DNA of 64,000 nt from Chimonanthus salicifolius (taxonomy: Eukaryota > Streptophyta > Magnoliopsida > Laurales > Calycanthaceae). Positions within the stretch are counted from its first letter, which is position 1; each line of letters opens with the position of its first letter. The notes under the pieces were generated by a model that saw nothing but the letters and a program-made list of their open reading frames with translations, was not told the origin of the DNA and made no database searches. The position numbers were made by a program, and so were the translations under genes. Where the stretch lies: the NCBI GenBank assembly GCA_013350335.1, contig CM023540.1:31661175-31725174 (forward strand). The letters run 5' to 3'. Of the stretch, positions 24,101-36,103 are shown one piece after another.

Positions 24101-27100
24101 GACTTTAAAGTATACCCCAGGTGGTTGACTCGTGTAGGCTAGCGTTTCGTGAAATCAAATTCCCACAATATGAAACACAATATTTCTGCCAATATCTAGG
24201 GTTTTCATGTACTAATCCCATGCAAACTTGTGTTGATTTGATCTAGAAAGTCAAAAGATCACATGCCCAAAGTTATGGGACCAAATGAAATTCATCCAAA
24301 TAGTTCTCCCCTAGGACAACAAACCCAAAATAACAAAAATTATATAACAATGTTGTGCTTCCATAAAAATAGAAAAAAGAATAATGTTGTTGCTTCCATA
24401 AAGTAACAAAAAGTGCAGAATAATTTGTTGACTGTAAGCTGTAGCATCGTTGGCAAGTGCTCACTGTTCAACCACAAAGGCGTGGATTTGAATTTTTACC
24501 ATCTTATTGTTATTATTATTATTTAAAAAATGAGCCATGCTTCCAACCTATTTACAAAGCATTTGCTTGCAAGTCAGACTGCAACTATTGCACAAAAAAA
24601 GTAGGGCTGCAACTCAGGTGGGTTGATCTGGGTTTTGGGTCTATTTGTGTTTGGGTCTTAATTGTAATTAAAGGGTCTGAGCCCGAGCCTGAGCCCAAGC
24701 CCAAGCCCAAGCCCAAGCCTGGGTCAACCTGAATTAGTCAAACTTAAGCCTGCCTCAAAATGTATTTATAGGACTCAAGCCCAATTTGAAGCCCAAAATG
24801 TATATGTGATATTATTCATGCTTGGGCTTATTTGGGCCTAAAATGGAGGTTATTTGTATTATCCTATTCAAGTATAAATTATATGTTGCATAGATTTTAT
24901 ATTTATACAACATTTAATTAAATAAAATTGGATTTTATAAGTAACAACTCAAATTCAGGTTTTTGGGCCAATGTTGGGCTTTCATGTACTTGGACTGTCT
25001 TGCCAAAAATTCTAATTCGGGCTTGATAATTTATGCCCAAAATGAGCCTGAACTGAACCTGCGTAAACCTGAATTTAATATTTTTCGGGTTTTTCATGTT
25101 GGCCCGGGCCAAGTTGCACCCCTACTTGCAAGTCAAAAACCGTAAGACAATAGTAAATCAGCAATGACAAATAACCGACAATAAGATGTTTTCATCTTGC
25201 TTATTCAAATAATTAATTAAATTAAAAATTACTACCCTTACGAAGCTCTAATTTAAAACCAACCAAAGGAAAGAAAAGTAATATAATAACTAAACTGTTT
25301 GGGATGCCATTCACATGGTACTTTATCAACTTGTCTGGTTCTTATTCTTCTATTTCTCCAACTATGTATCATCTAAACAAGAATGCTCAGTTTTTCTTTC
25401 TTCTCCTTTTTCTTCTTCTTCTTGAACTGGAAGAATGTATGGTCTTTCTCATCCACAAAGTTTTCCAAGTAAAAATGTACTTGAAGTTGGCTGAATTCCC
25501 CCCTTCTCTATGATGGATATGTTTTTGGAGCAATAAAAGATTAAATCCATCACATGGGCTAATTTTGTTAGTGGATATTTTCTATTTTTTGTTCAAGTTA
25601 TATTTGTTATATAAGACTGTTTTGCATTATTTTACTGATGAACTGGGTATGCTTATATTTTGCAGACAGGAAGATAGGGATGTAGAAAATGAAACTTCCA
25701 ATCGAGATATGTTTGAAAAGTTGGCACAAAAATCTCCTGATGTTGCTTCACTAACTGATTGGCACTTGGGATTCCATATTTACTTGGTATACTTGAAACT
25801 TCTTTTTAGAACTGGTCTTCTTTCTCATATAGTGCACTGGTTGACTGCTTTTAAATTTTAGGTTCTTTTTCCATTTTTCCATTTGGCCTCAGTTCTTATT
25901 TCCTAATGCCCATATAATGGAAGTTCAAGTAATTACACTCTATTAGTTTATTTTGTATTTTGCATGAGTGGTAGCCACTTTCAGTGATCCAAACTGTTGA
26001 TATAATGTTCCCAGTGTGGATGGTCCATGCAACCCAAAAACCCATAATTGAAGATAGCAATTGGTCATTGGTCTTTTTATCTGTTAACGTGGATATTTTT
26101 GTCTTTTTCTTTCCCAACTATCTAGCTGCTCACACCATTGAAGGACTGCTTCAGTCTGCTTGCTATCTGGAATCCTGTAGTGCACAGGAGTCCATAGTGG
26201 GGTGCATAGTAATGGAAAGCCCGATGAAATGTGCCTATTTTTGGGCCGAAAAAAAATTACTTCTATGTTGTTCCTCTGCCACTACTTTCTAGCCCGGCTT
26301 ACAGATTGAACTACCATCATAAGTCAAATTTAAAGGTTTGAAATGTCCTGATTCATTCCTACCTTCCCCAATTGTCCTAATGGACATTTGCATTTGTACA
26401 TATCAGCCAACAAACTTCAAAGACTAGTCATTGTTATTAGTTTATTACTGTTGCTTTTATTGAGAGGTAATTATTACTGTTGCCTGTTGTTATTATCATT
26501 TCATTGACACATACATATTCTCATGCAGGATATGTTACCAGAATATATTCATATGCCTATTGCAGAATCAATTCTTTTTTCTGGTAAAGCAATAAGGATC
26601 CTAAGAAATCCAAGTCCTACTTTCAGATATCAGGATTCTGCTTTTAACCAGCAGATTCCAAGAGGATCTCACAGAGTTCAAGGGTCTATAGGACGCTTCT
26701 CTTTCCAAAAGGAGCTCTCTTCAGATACCAAGTTGATTGGAGAGGAACTGCTTCCACAAGCTGAGGCTGATAAAATTGATGCTATGCTACAGGAGTTAAA
26801 GGTTTTTCTGTACCTCGTCATTTTTATAATCATTGTTGTTTACATCTGTATAGTACCATATTTTTTAAGAATTGGAAATTTACAAAATCTATTAACAAAC
26901 TGGTGTACACATGGGGTACCTAGAAAGGATCTAAGAGAGAAGATATAGAGAAACAAACCCATGATACTATAGGGATAGTTAAAAACATTTGATATCTATC
27001 TCCCTGGATGTATTCAATCTAATCAAAGCGAAACCATGGAAAAAGGCGTTGATATCTTTCAACATGGCTCTAAATTTGACAATACCTTGTAGGACAATTG

Positions 27101-30100
27101 GTAAGTGCTCACTGTCAGAACCAAAAGATTGCATGTTCAAGTCATGTCACCATCTCAAGAAGAAGAAGAATGGGAGGCTGTGCAGGATGGGAGGTATCAC
27201 CTTCTTCTCAAGAAGAAGAAGAAGAAGAAGAAGTTGGTGTTCATAAGCAAAGTTTAGCTTTGGAAATCTTTTCTTCTAACCAGCCTTGGGATTAGTGGAG
27301 CTGGGGTCCTCTTAGGGGAGGATGTTTGTTTTGTTGTATTTTTCTTTCTTTTCATGTTTTTCCTTGTATCTTTTTCTTTTACTCCTTCGTCTTGATCCGA
27401 GTATATCTCTCTTATACCTGGATCCTTCTCTTGTAATCTCTTCTCCTTTTAATGGTATCAGTCGTTAATGTTTCAAAAAGAAGAAGAAGAAGAAGAGCTC
27501 TAAATTCTAATGATATATAAATGAAATACATTGGTTCTTTCCTTTGATTTCATGACATTTAAACCTCCGTGGATCTGCAATTCCACCCATTTGAGCTCCC
27601 AACTCACTTTTTTCTACTTTCAATATTTATGCATGCTTCTCTTTATAGTTTGTGATTGCTACTGTTTGTTCTGTTCAAACTTCTTTGGCTTTAACTGGCA
27701 TATTTGGTTATTCTTGTGCAGGAATCACCTGAGTTCCATAAGAGGTCGTTTGAACATGCTATTAATTCCATTCGTACTATTGCAGCTAGTCATCTTTGGC
27801 AGGTAGAGAACATGTGAAGTTTGTTCTTTATCCTTGTTGTGCATCCATTAATGTATGATGTTGTTCTTACAGCTTGTAGTAATCCGTGCTGATTTGAATG
27901 GTCACCTGAAGGCCCTCAAAGATTATTTTCTTTTGGCCAAGGGAGACTTCTTCCAGGTAAAGAGTGCCCAGTCTTGTGAATTATGCATCTATTTATTACT
28001 AGTGTTTAAATATGCTTCACACTTGGTTCAAGGTTAGCAACATGAGAGCATTGTTTGCTTATCGTGTAGTTGTTTAATTAATAAATAAATGTATAAATTA
28101 AAAGATTAAACATATAAAAAGGGTAACAAAAAAGTAGGAAGACATTCAAATTTACAGTCCTCACCAACGATAGAATACTTCAAAAAATGTTCCTCTAGAT
28201 GCGTACTCAATTCATTTGACCCATATGATTTTAAATGGATGATGGTTTAGAAATCAACAATTATTTTTATGCATTAGAAACTTAAATCAAACTATGATGA
28301 ATGCCCTTATTAGTAAAAAACATTTGATCCACATAGAACTAAAGAGGCTACTCAATTTTTTTTTTTTTAAATTTAAAGCCTAAACATGAGTATTCCCTTA
28401 ACCTGCACAATTTGTAACTTAAAACATTAAAAAAAACCCTCTAGTACAAATTACTAATATGAGATAAAAAGGAAAAACCTTTTTTAAACAATCCCTCTTA
28501 ACTGAAGGATAGTGTCTGATAAAAAGGGTAGTGGTGCCCATCAGTTTATGATCCACTTAACGCTTGTTCGTAACCGTCTTTACTTTAGTGATGTATATGA
28601 TGCCATTATTATTTCTAATGAAGATGAGATAATTGTTGGCCAATATTATTTGTGTAAAGGTTTATAAGTTATTTTTTCATTAAATTATACGATATGACAG
28701 TGCTTTCTTGAGGAGAGTCGCCAACTAATGAGACTACCACCTCGCCAATCAACGGCTGAAGCTGATCTCATGGTCCCATTTCAGCTGGTAAGATTATCAT
28801 AAATACCACTAACCATCACCACCACTACTATTTTTAAGCCTTATCCCTTCTATATGGGATTTTTTGTTGTTATTATTATCATTTTTGCAATAATATGCCT
28901 TTGTTGAGTTTCACTTCACTATTCATTTCTGCACCTCTGTTTGTTGCTAATTTCTTTGTTACTTCACTTCTTGCACTTTACATCTCACTTAAGTCTGCAT
29001 AATCTCTCTTAGCTCCATATATATGTTTTTTTAAAATGATGCTCTTAGCTCCATATATATATGTTTTTTAAAATGATGCTCTTAGCTCCATATATGATTC
29101 CCATCATGGTACGTTGATGGTATCACCCAATTCATGGTACATTGATGGTCTTTGATGTAGCCATCCGAAACCCAATCAAATCGGGTGAAATTGGGGAAAG
29201 CCCATTAGACAAAATAGGACCCATGAAGCGTTATTTGATAAATTTCCTCTCCAAATTAATTTTAGAATTGGAGGGAAGAGAGGGCCTCAAAATGCAACCT
29301 AATGGACCTGCTTGTACCAGAATTAAAGCCCATTTGCATCAGTTTTGGGCCTAAAAAAACCCATGAATTGGGCCCAATTGTTGCCATCTCTCACTACCAG
29401 TTGCTCCCCAGATTTAGCTCCCCGTTCTATCAACTAATCTTATTCTTGGATCTTATTCGTGATATTGAGAAAAGATCAATAAAAATATCTTTATGGATTC
29501 TCCTAAATTCTATGTATACTGAATTACTTCAGTATCATATACTTATAGATAGATAGAATATTATGTTTTACTCCTTCCTTTTTTGTCTCTTATTGTCTTC
29601 TTTGTTATATTTCCTTCGAATAAATCTAAAATTCCTGAGTGTATCTTTTTGCGGGTTGAACAAAAAAAATCCGAATATTTCCTTCTTTACTTTTTACCCC
29701 TATCCGGCAGAAAAAATGATCCTATTTTTTTTTGTCTCTGCCCCTAAATTGGATAGGGAGATCAGAAAGAAAAATCCCTCCTTTCTTGGATTCATTCACT
29801 ATTGCATTGTTGGAACAAAAAATATCAATACAATGCGCGAAAATCCACATCAACAGCTGACAGGAGGACCCCAATGGAATGCCAACTGGAAAAGGACCCG
29901 CTCAAACTGGCACCTTCAAGAATGTGGCTGTGCATGGAACGTGTAGGGCCCAAAATGGAAGGTGTTTCCTTCCATGTGAATTGCTGTTTTGAGAATGGAA
30001 AGACCGACCTTAATGCTGTTTTTTAAACAGCAAGATACCAAGAACTAAGGACCCAAAATCCACTGCAATCAGCTTGCAAATGAAACGAGAGGATCAATTC

Positions 30101-33100
30101 AGCATTAATGGGCCTGGAATTTTACTGGATTTTAGGATGCTTTTCTTGAGGATTTTTTTTAATTAAGGGCAGAGATTTGAAGATGAATCTTCTCCAGATC
30201 TAGCAGGGATCATGGACTATTTTTGCTCAACATGAAGACAGCAAGAAGAAATCCAGGCCTGGGCATGACAGATATTGGGCCTGATTTTGAGACCTGTTTT
30301 ACAAAGCAAGGAGATAAAATCAGTGGCTGAGATTAACCCTGAAGTTTGGCCTGATATTCACAGGTTTTTAATTTTTTTAGTGCCATTTAATTATGTAAGT
30401 AAGGTCATTTAGAAACCGGTCCTGTCGGACCAGGATTTGGGCGTGTAGGTCTACCAGATCTTGTTTGCTTTTTTTTTTTTTTACTTTCCTTTTGGTTGAT
30501 TAAGGCCTATAAATGCATGTTTAGGCCAGAACATTGTACACACTTGAATTTGGATGAAATAAAATTAAAGCTTGGAGCTTTGGAACCTCTCCTTTAATTG
30601 GTGAAATAACTTTCTTTTGAATTTAATTTTGTCATTGTGTTGAGTTAATTTTAATTAGAAGTAATTGGATTATTTATTTGCATTTTGAATTTAATTGTTT
30701 AATTAGTGCATTTTTCCATTACCTAATTAAAGTCAGATTCTACAATCCTAATTAATTCATTAGAAGGTAAATTGAATGTCAATTTGAATTTATGCTGGAT
30801 TCAATTTCACATTTGCATTGAGTTATTAATTTGCAATTAATTTAACCATTGCATATGAAATTACAATTCCATGTTTATTTTGATTTTAATTGTACGCCAA
30901 TTTCATTAGAGTGTTATTGCATGGTTTCGATAATCCTAGTGAGTTTTTGAGCCTAATCCCGCTCTTGAGTGAACTTGGGTGGATAACCCATCAGAGCTTC
31001 GGATTTTCTCCTACTCAGAGCCATTGTGACGTTGGCGATCGGGGATTTTAAGTTTTGAGTTCCTTGATTCAATTATAGAGTTCGGATCTAACTTTTCACT
31101 TAAGTTGCTGGTCTAAGGAAGTATGCTAAATTTCAACACCTTCATCAATGGGTGATCAATTTTCTGTAGTCACGACATTTCTCTTGCATCAGTCTTGAAT
31201 GGATGCATGAATAGTTCCATATTTCCACAAAAATACACATTTCATGGGTTCTTTTCTTTTTGCTATGGTGGTACTGTTTCAGTGCTGATATGAAAACATT
31301 ACTAATTACTGTACATTTAACCTTTACTGTTTTTTAAATGTAATTATTACCTGTTTGTAGCAGTGAATGGCATGTGCATTGTAAAATGATATCAATGTCG
31401 GTATTTGCAATACAGGCTGCTATAAAGACTATAGGTGATGAAGACAAATACTTTTCAAGAGTATCATTAAAGTAAGTGCTCTTATTCTCAACTGATCATA
31501 CTATCTGTGTTTCTGATAGTCTGATATTTAAGTGCCATTTTCCTCTGTAGTCATCTTTCATGGTGATTCTATTTATTAGAATAAAATTGCCACTTATACA
31601 TTGTTTCTTCACCCGCACTAGGATGCCTTCATTTGGGATCACAGTCCCATCTTCCCTAATGGATTTCTCGAAGGTGAAAATTACCTCTGATGGAAACGCA
31701 AGTGCTGTTTCACAAGGAAATGCATCCTCGGAGTTGTCTCTTGATGGGTGGGATGGTATTGCTCTTGAATATTCTGTTGATTGGCCCTTACAGTTGTTCT
31801 TTACCCAAGAAGTGCTTTCTAAGTAAGTTTCTTTAATTAGCACCATTTCCAAGTGCCTTCTTAATACGATCTATTTTCATTGTTAGTGTTAGCTTAACAT
31901 GTGAAAACTGTATGATGGTTCTTTTGGAGGGTATATCTTTGAGAAATCATTCTCTGAACTGTCATTCTTGTATTCCATATGCAAAAACAATGAATGCTTA
32001 GGTACCTCAGGGTCTTCCAGTACTTGCTTAGGCTTAGAAGAACACAAATGGAATTGGAAAAATCATGGGCCTCAGTGATGCATCAAGATCACACAGATTT
32101 TGCTAAGCACCGCAAAGATCGCATGAAGTGCCCCATTTCTCAGCAGCGTCGACAACGTTTCAGACCAATGTGGCGTGTTCGAGAACATATGGCTTTTCTG
32201 ATTCGAAATCTTCAATTTTATATCCAGGTCAAACCCTTTCAACATGAGCCCTTTCATTATGGTATTCGTTTTAAATGGTTGTTTGTGTATATATTCTATG
32301 TGCAAGAAGGAATTTGATCTCTCTCTCTTCAACACCCCCCACTTCTCTCCCCCCTACAAAAAAAAAAAAGGAAAAAAAAGAAAAAAGATTGCCATATATT
32401 TACTTGGTTTATTAAGAAATTATTAATCAAACAAAATTTGTTTTTTGAAAGGTATTATTAATCAAACAATCACTGGAGATACTCTGGATACCAGGCAAGC
32501 CTGTTAATATTTTATTGCATGTTATGATTTTCACCAAAATAGGCTTCTTATCTGGAGGGAGTTAAAAACTTAGTAGCTCCTATGCAAATGAGTTTTTAGT
32601 TTGCTTCTTTCTTATGTAGGTTGCGTTTGCTCTTTGTTCTGGCATTGGTGTTCCTCTGCTTTATTCTCCTTTTTATGTACTCTCTTTGCCTTCTCATGAA
32701 TAAAATTCAGTTATAATTTAAGAAAGAGCAACTCTAGGCCGGCTGAGGTAGACATTTTCTCTAGGGAGGCGGACAATCTAACATAAGCTGGGCCCTGAAG
32801 AGTTATACAGAATTTGTAGAAGATTACATGGATAGGAGGATTAAGGGGAAACACCTCAAATCCAATCTTCATAGCTTTGTGGGGTGGGCATTGAGAAATC
32901 AATTAGCTTATAGTAGTCATTTTCAAGTTCAAAAGCTCAAGTTCAGGATGATTAGACTGGTGAAATTTACCTATCCATGTTATTTTTCTACATGTAGCAC
33001 CCAAACATATATGGCCAATTGAAAAATTAATGGATAGTACCTAATTAGGGAGACTAGGGCAGCCTCCCTAGAGTTTTTAAGAAAAGGCTTCTTGTCTGGT

Positions 33101-36100
33101 GGTTTATATGGGATTGCAGAGTTCTTTTGCCATAATTAAGCTTATGTTGATATTATTCTTCTATGGCTTATTCATTTATTTCTGTTTTGCACTATTAATT
33201 TTTTTTGTCTGCTTTTTCGGTGCATCCATGGATGGATCATGAGGCATTTAAACTAATATATTTTTTACCTCTGGTGTTGCACTGGTGGTTCAGAGTTGTG
33301 GTAAAAGAACCAATCGTAAGTGGACATAATCCAGAAGCAACTTATGATGATACAAATCAATTCAAAAGAAAAGAAAAACCCATGTGTGATCATATATTAC
33401 ACTAAATCATCTATCTTATCATGGAAACCATTAAACAATATTTTCTTTTTAGGAATGTCTTTATATCCTTGCTGTTAATTCATAAGCTATTGTTTCAAGT
33501 TTCTAGTTTCTGCTTGTTAGGTTGATGTCATTGAATCTCAGTGGAACGTTTTGCAAACACATGTCCAAGATTCTCATGATTTTACTGAACTTGTGGGATT
33601 TCATCAGGAGTAAGTAATATTGTTTAATTTCGAGTATATTGTCGATCTATTTTTCTTTTTACTTGTTTCTAATTTTATATATTCCTTGAATTTGGTTTGT
33701 TAAGAACTGGAATGAAGATCTCTTTTCAAGTAAGCTAATTTTTCTGGAAAGATGGTATTGTCTAAAAGACTCTGGCTTGGCACCCGCACCCACCCCCCAA
33801 TCTCTTCTTTTGAGACTCTGGGCTTTAATTGTAATATGGGCCATATACGATGAATCCAATTCCAAATCCTCACACAAATACCTTGCTATGAATTGTCATC
33901 TGATTGTCTTACCCAGACCCAGACATATCATATGGGAAAATCTACAATATGGATGAGCTTGAATTCTACTTGAGAAGGACCTACATATTGATTGATTAAG
34001 CCCTCCAACACTCTTCTTTCCCTCCTGAATTGGAATCTAGCTCTGCCAACACTCATTTGACTCATTGCCACCATTATATAAAGTAAATAAAAAATAAAAA
34101 GTATTTATTAATGACTTGACTTTATAGCTCATTGAACATTCTCCCACCCCACATACTTCTCTACTCGTTCATCTCTTTACTCCTCCCCTCCCACTTTTGA
34201 AAACTCTTTTCAAGCAAGGAGTATTCATAATACCCAAGGTAACCCCTGGTCAAGGGTAACCCCGGCAAAAGTTACCCCACATCCAAACGCAGCCCTGATA
34301 TGTACCAATATTTCATCTTAGTTGCTGCTTTTGAACTTCTGGTTTTTTTTTTGGTTTAAACAGTAAATGTGGCTTTTTTCCTGACCTAAAGTCTCACGTA
34401 TTTGAGAATTTATCTGCAGATATCTGTCAGCGCTAATTTCACAGTCCTTCTTAGACATCGGGTCTGTCTCAAGGATCCTGGACAGTATAATGAAACTTTG
34501 CCTACAGTTTTGCTGGAACATAGAGCACCACGAAAGCAGCCAAAATACACTTGAACTGGAACATATAACTGAGGTACTTTTTGGTTGTGTTTACTTGTTT
34601 AATGTGTATTTATGGATATGATACTTTTCACACTTTAGCCACTTCTAGGTGGTTCTGTTTTCTTGTGTAAGTGATGCAGGAGTACCTTTAGTTTTTTTTT
34701 TTTTTTTTTTTATATTTTTAATTTATACTTTCTATTAATTTTTTGTAGAGGTAACGAGACAGTACTTTTTAAGTTGAAAATGCATTAAGCGACCAATTGG
34801 TAATTGCTAGGATGTACAGTGGACACAGCCACATTTACCACAGATTTCTACATACAATGTTGTGTCTTGGCATCAGTGGCATAACCTGTGATTGGTGGAG
34901 TATATGAATAGTGAGTTGCCATTGATGCCTCCTGGCCTGGGATATCCACTGTGGTGTTCTCTCTCTTACTGACTGATGCAAAAATGGGTTATTCGATTCA
35001 ATTTTCTTTACTATTGACTAGTTAATGTGCTGTACTACTTTCAGATGATTAAAACAAAATAACTTTAGTCCAATGCCTTCCATCTATCACTAATAAACCT
35101 ACTGTCCATTTATCAAGTAAATATTTGAGTTGCAAAATCTTGGGCCCTTCGGAAGATAAATATTAGAACCTTATAGTGTGTTGATTTCATGACATTCAGA
35201 CTTTCTGGCTTAAAAACTGACCTAAAAATTATTGATTCAAGCCTAGTAAAAACGTAAAGTCCAGCTATAACTAAAAGACATCATACAAAAACCAACTTAA
35301 AACCCATGATTCTGGACCTCCTGTCACTTTACTGACCTCCATGTGCCATCATAGCTTTAATTCGTACCAGACATTCTGAACTAGGAGTGACTATCTGTTA
35401 TTGAGATGACTTGCATGAAGGTCCTTTGGTTTAACCATTGTAATTTAAATGTGCTTTGCCAAAGGAAAGATGAATTTGCTTGTGGAAGGGAAAATCCTAT
35501 TTAAGTTGGAAATGCAGGGATACTTGTCGCTGGTCTGAACATCTCAAGTACTGCTGTGCTGTGTGTTGCATATTGGTGCACAATTGTATTTTATGAAGTT
35601 AGTGCAGTTATGGACAAATTTCTGCATGTATGATCATCCTTTTTTCTGTCTTATTTATTCTTTTTTGTTGATGGCTAAATTTCTTAATGCATGTTGTGAC
35701 CTTGCTTCTTCCCCTTCCAGCAGTCATTTGCAGTTATGAGCGACTTCTGGTTGAAGCCATGCTTTTTCATGGTTTTGCGTTGGTGTATGACTGCAACTTT
35801 CTTTTCTCCAGAGTTCTGATGTACATTCTACATTTTCAGGAATTTAACAAAAAATCAAATTCTTTATACACTATACTGCGTAGCAGCAGGCTTGCGGGGA
35901 GTCAACGAGCCCCTTTTCTGAGACGATTCCTGTTGCGCCTTAACTTCAATTCCTTTTTTGAGGTAATTCTGTACCCTGAAACCATTGAGATTCGAAGTCG
36001 GGTCTCGAGTTCTCCGTAGCTTATGCTGCTCGTCTAACAAATACAGGCAACTGCACGAGGGGTGCTGAATGTCATCAGGCCACGCCCCACTCTTCCTGTC

Positions 36101-36103
36101 TAG
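18030..36103 (+). CDS. GCP4: Gamma-tubulin complex component 4 (GCP4), sixteen exons, complete
   Basis: Subunit of the gamma-tubulin ring complex that nucleates microtubules. Exons: 18030-18184, 19286-19577, 20304-20440, 22938-23036, 25666-25786, 26529-26801, 27722-27802, 27873-27956, 28701-28787, 31416-31471, 31622-31822, 32002-32227, 33521-33609, 34420-34573, 35840-35962, 36047-36103 (TAG). All junctions are GT/AG and phases join without a break: 2235 nt, 744 residues, against 745 recalled for Arabidopsis GCP4. Recognisable blocks in order: MLHELLLALLGYTGDFI, ELDRFATKARNLSWIRS, YRRAIANGIVEILSVYRSA, CHCGVPELQTCIQRLLWHG, WMVYGILQD, HGEFFIRRQED, LPEYIHMPIAESILFSGKAI (GCP N-terminal domain), DLNGHLKALKDYFLLAKGDF, WPLQLFFTQEVLSKYLRVFQ, MWRVREHMAFLIRNLQFYIQ and FLRRFLLRLNFNSFFE (C-terminal gamma-tubulin-binding domain). 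The start is the conserved MLHELLLAL Met. Confidence 0.97.
21430..22645 (-). mobile_element. 5'-truncated RTE-type LINE with reverse transcriptase, in GCP4 intron 3
   Basis: On the minus strand, broken frames read in order: RSTTEAIFDLRQLIEKF, FIDLKKAYD, MYNGTTTNVRTICG, GLHQGSALSMYLFALIMD, then FADDIVLV, the FxDD catalytic box of non-LTR reverse transcriptases. The GLHQGSALS and FADDIVLV wording is typical of the plant RTE clade. The 3' end reaches GATGATGATG at about 21430. A stop and frameshifts show it is inactive. Its orientation is opposite to GCP4. Confidence 0.85.
22745..22800. repeat. GAT-rich simple repeat in GCP4 intron 3
   Basis: ATTTATGATGATTATAATGATGATGATGATTATTG is a low-complexity tract about 140 bases before the acceptor of GCP4 exon 4. 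Confidence 0.6.
24602..25124. mobile_element. Non-autonomous hAT-like element in GCP4 intron 4
   Basis: The left end TAGGGCTGCAACTCAGG and the right end, reverse complement TAGGGGTGCAACTTGG, form an imperfect terminal inverted repeat of the plant hAT TAGGG type. The interior is rich in GAGCCC/AAGCCC words (24680-24720) and lacks a transposase. An 11-bp direct repeat CTTGCAAGTCA lies at 24566-24576 and 25125-25135; the right copy abuts the element but the left copy is 25 bases away, so the target duplication is only suggestive. Confidence 0.6.
27090..27500 (+). mobile_element. Retroposon remnant with (GAA)n tracts in GCP4 intron 6
   Basis: Starts with ggtaagtgctcactgtcag..atgttcaagtc, resembling tRNA A- and B-box spacing, then AAGAAGAAG tracts at about 27158 and 27211. 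A pyrimidine-rich block ends in cttctccttttaatggtatc, which resembles LINE 3' UTRs, and is followed by another GAAGAAG run at 27479. Probably composite debris. Confidence 0.4.
29007..29093. repeat. 36-37-bp tandem repeat, about 2.3 copies
   Basis: The phrase CTTAGCTCCATATATAT..GTTTTTTAAAATGATGCT begins at about 29008, 29044 and 29081. Copies differ mainly in the number of TA steps. Confidence 0.85.
30420..30660 (+). mobile_element. Possible LTR-retrotransposon remnant in GCP4 intron 9
   Basis: CCTATAAATGCATG (about 30508) followed by a CATTGTACACACTTG stretch, GAAATAAAA at 30556 and an AT-rich tail resembles the promoter/poly(A) layout of a plant LTR. A T-rich run precedes it. No second LTR, primer site or coding domain was seen. 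Confidence 0.3.
32600..32725 (+). mobile_element. LINE 3'-UTR-like fragment in GCP4 intron 12
   Basis: The pyrimidine-rich tract ending tttttatgtactctctttgccttctcatgaataaaatt resembles the 3' UTR of plant L1-type LINEs. No coding remnant is attached. Confidence 0.3.

Larger units (their letters stand above)
28788..31415 (+). other. GCP4 intron 9 with several inserted segments
   Basis: At 2.6 kb this is one of the longest GCP4 introns. From left: a LINE-tail-like block (28800-28860), a 36-37-bp tandem repeat (29007-29093), an AT-rich block of possible plastid origin (29390-29820), and a region with an LTR-like TATA/AATAAA layout (30420-30660). The flanking GCP4 exons join in phase across it. 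Confidence 0.6.

Noticed and set aside
24457..24732. Protein with (Glu/Lys-Pro) repeats
   Set aside because: The repeats come from GAGCCC/AAGCCC words of an hAT-like element within an intron.
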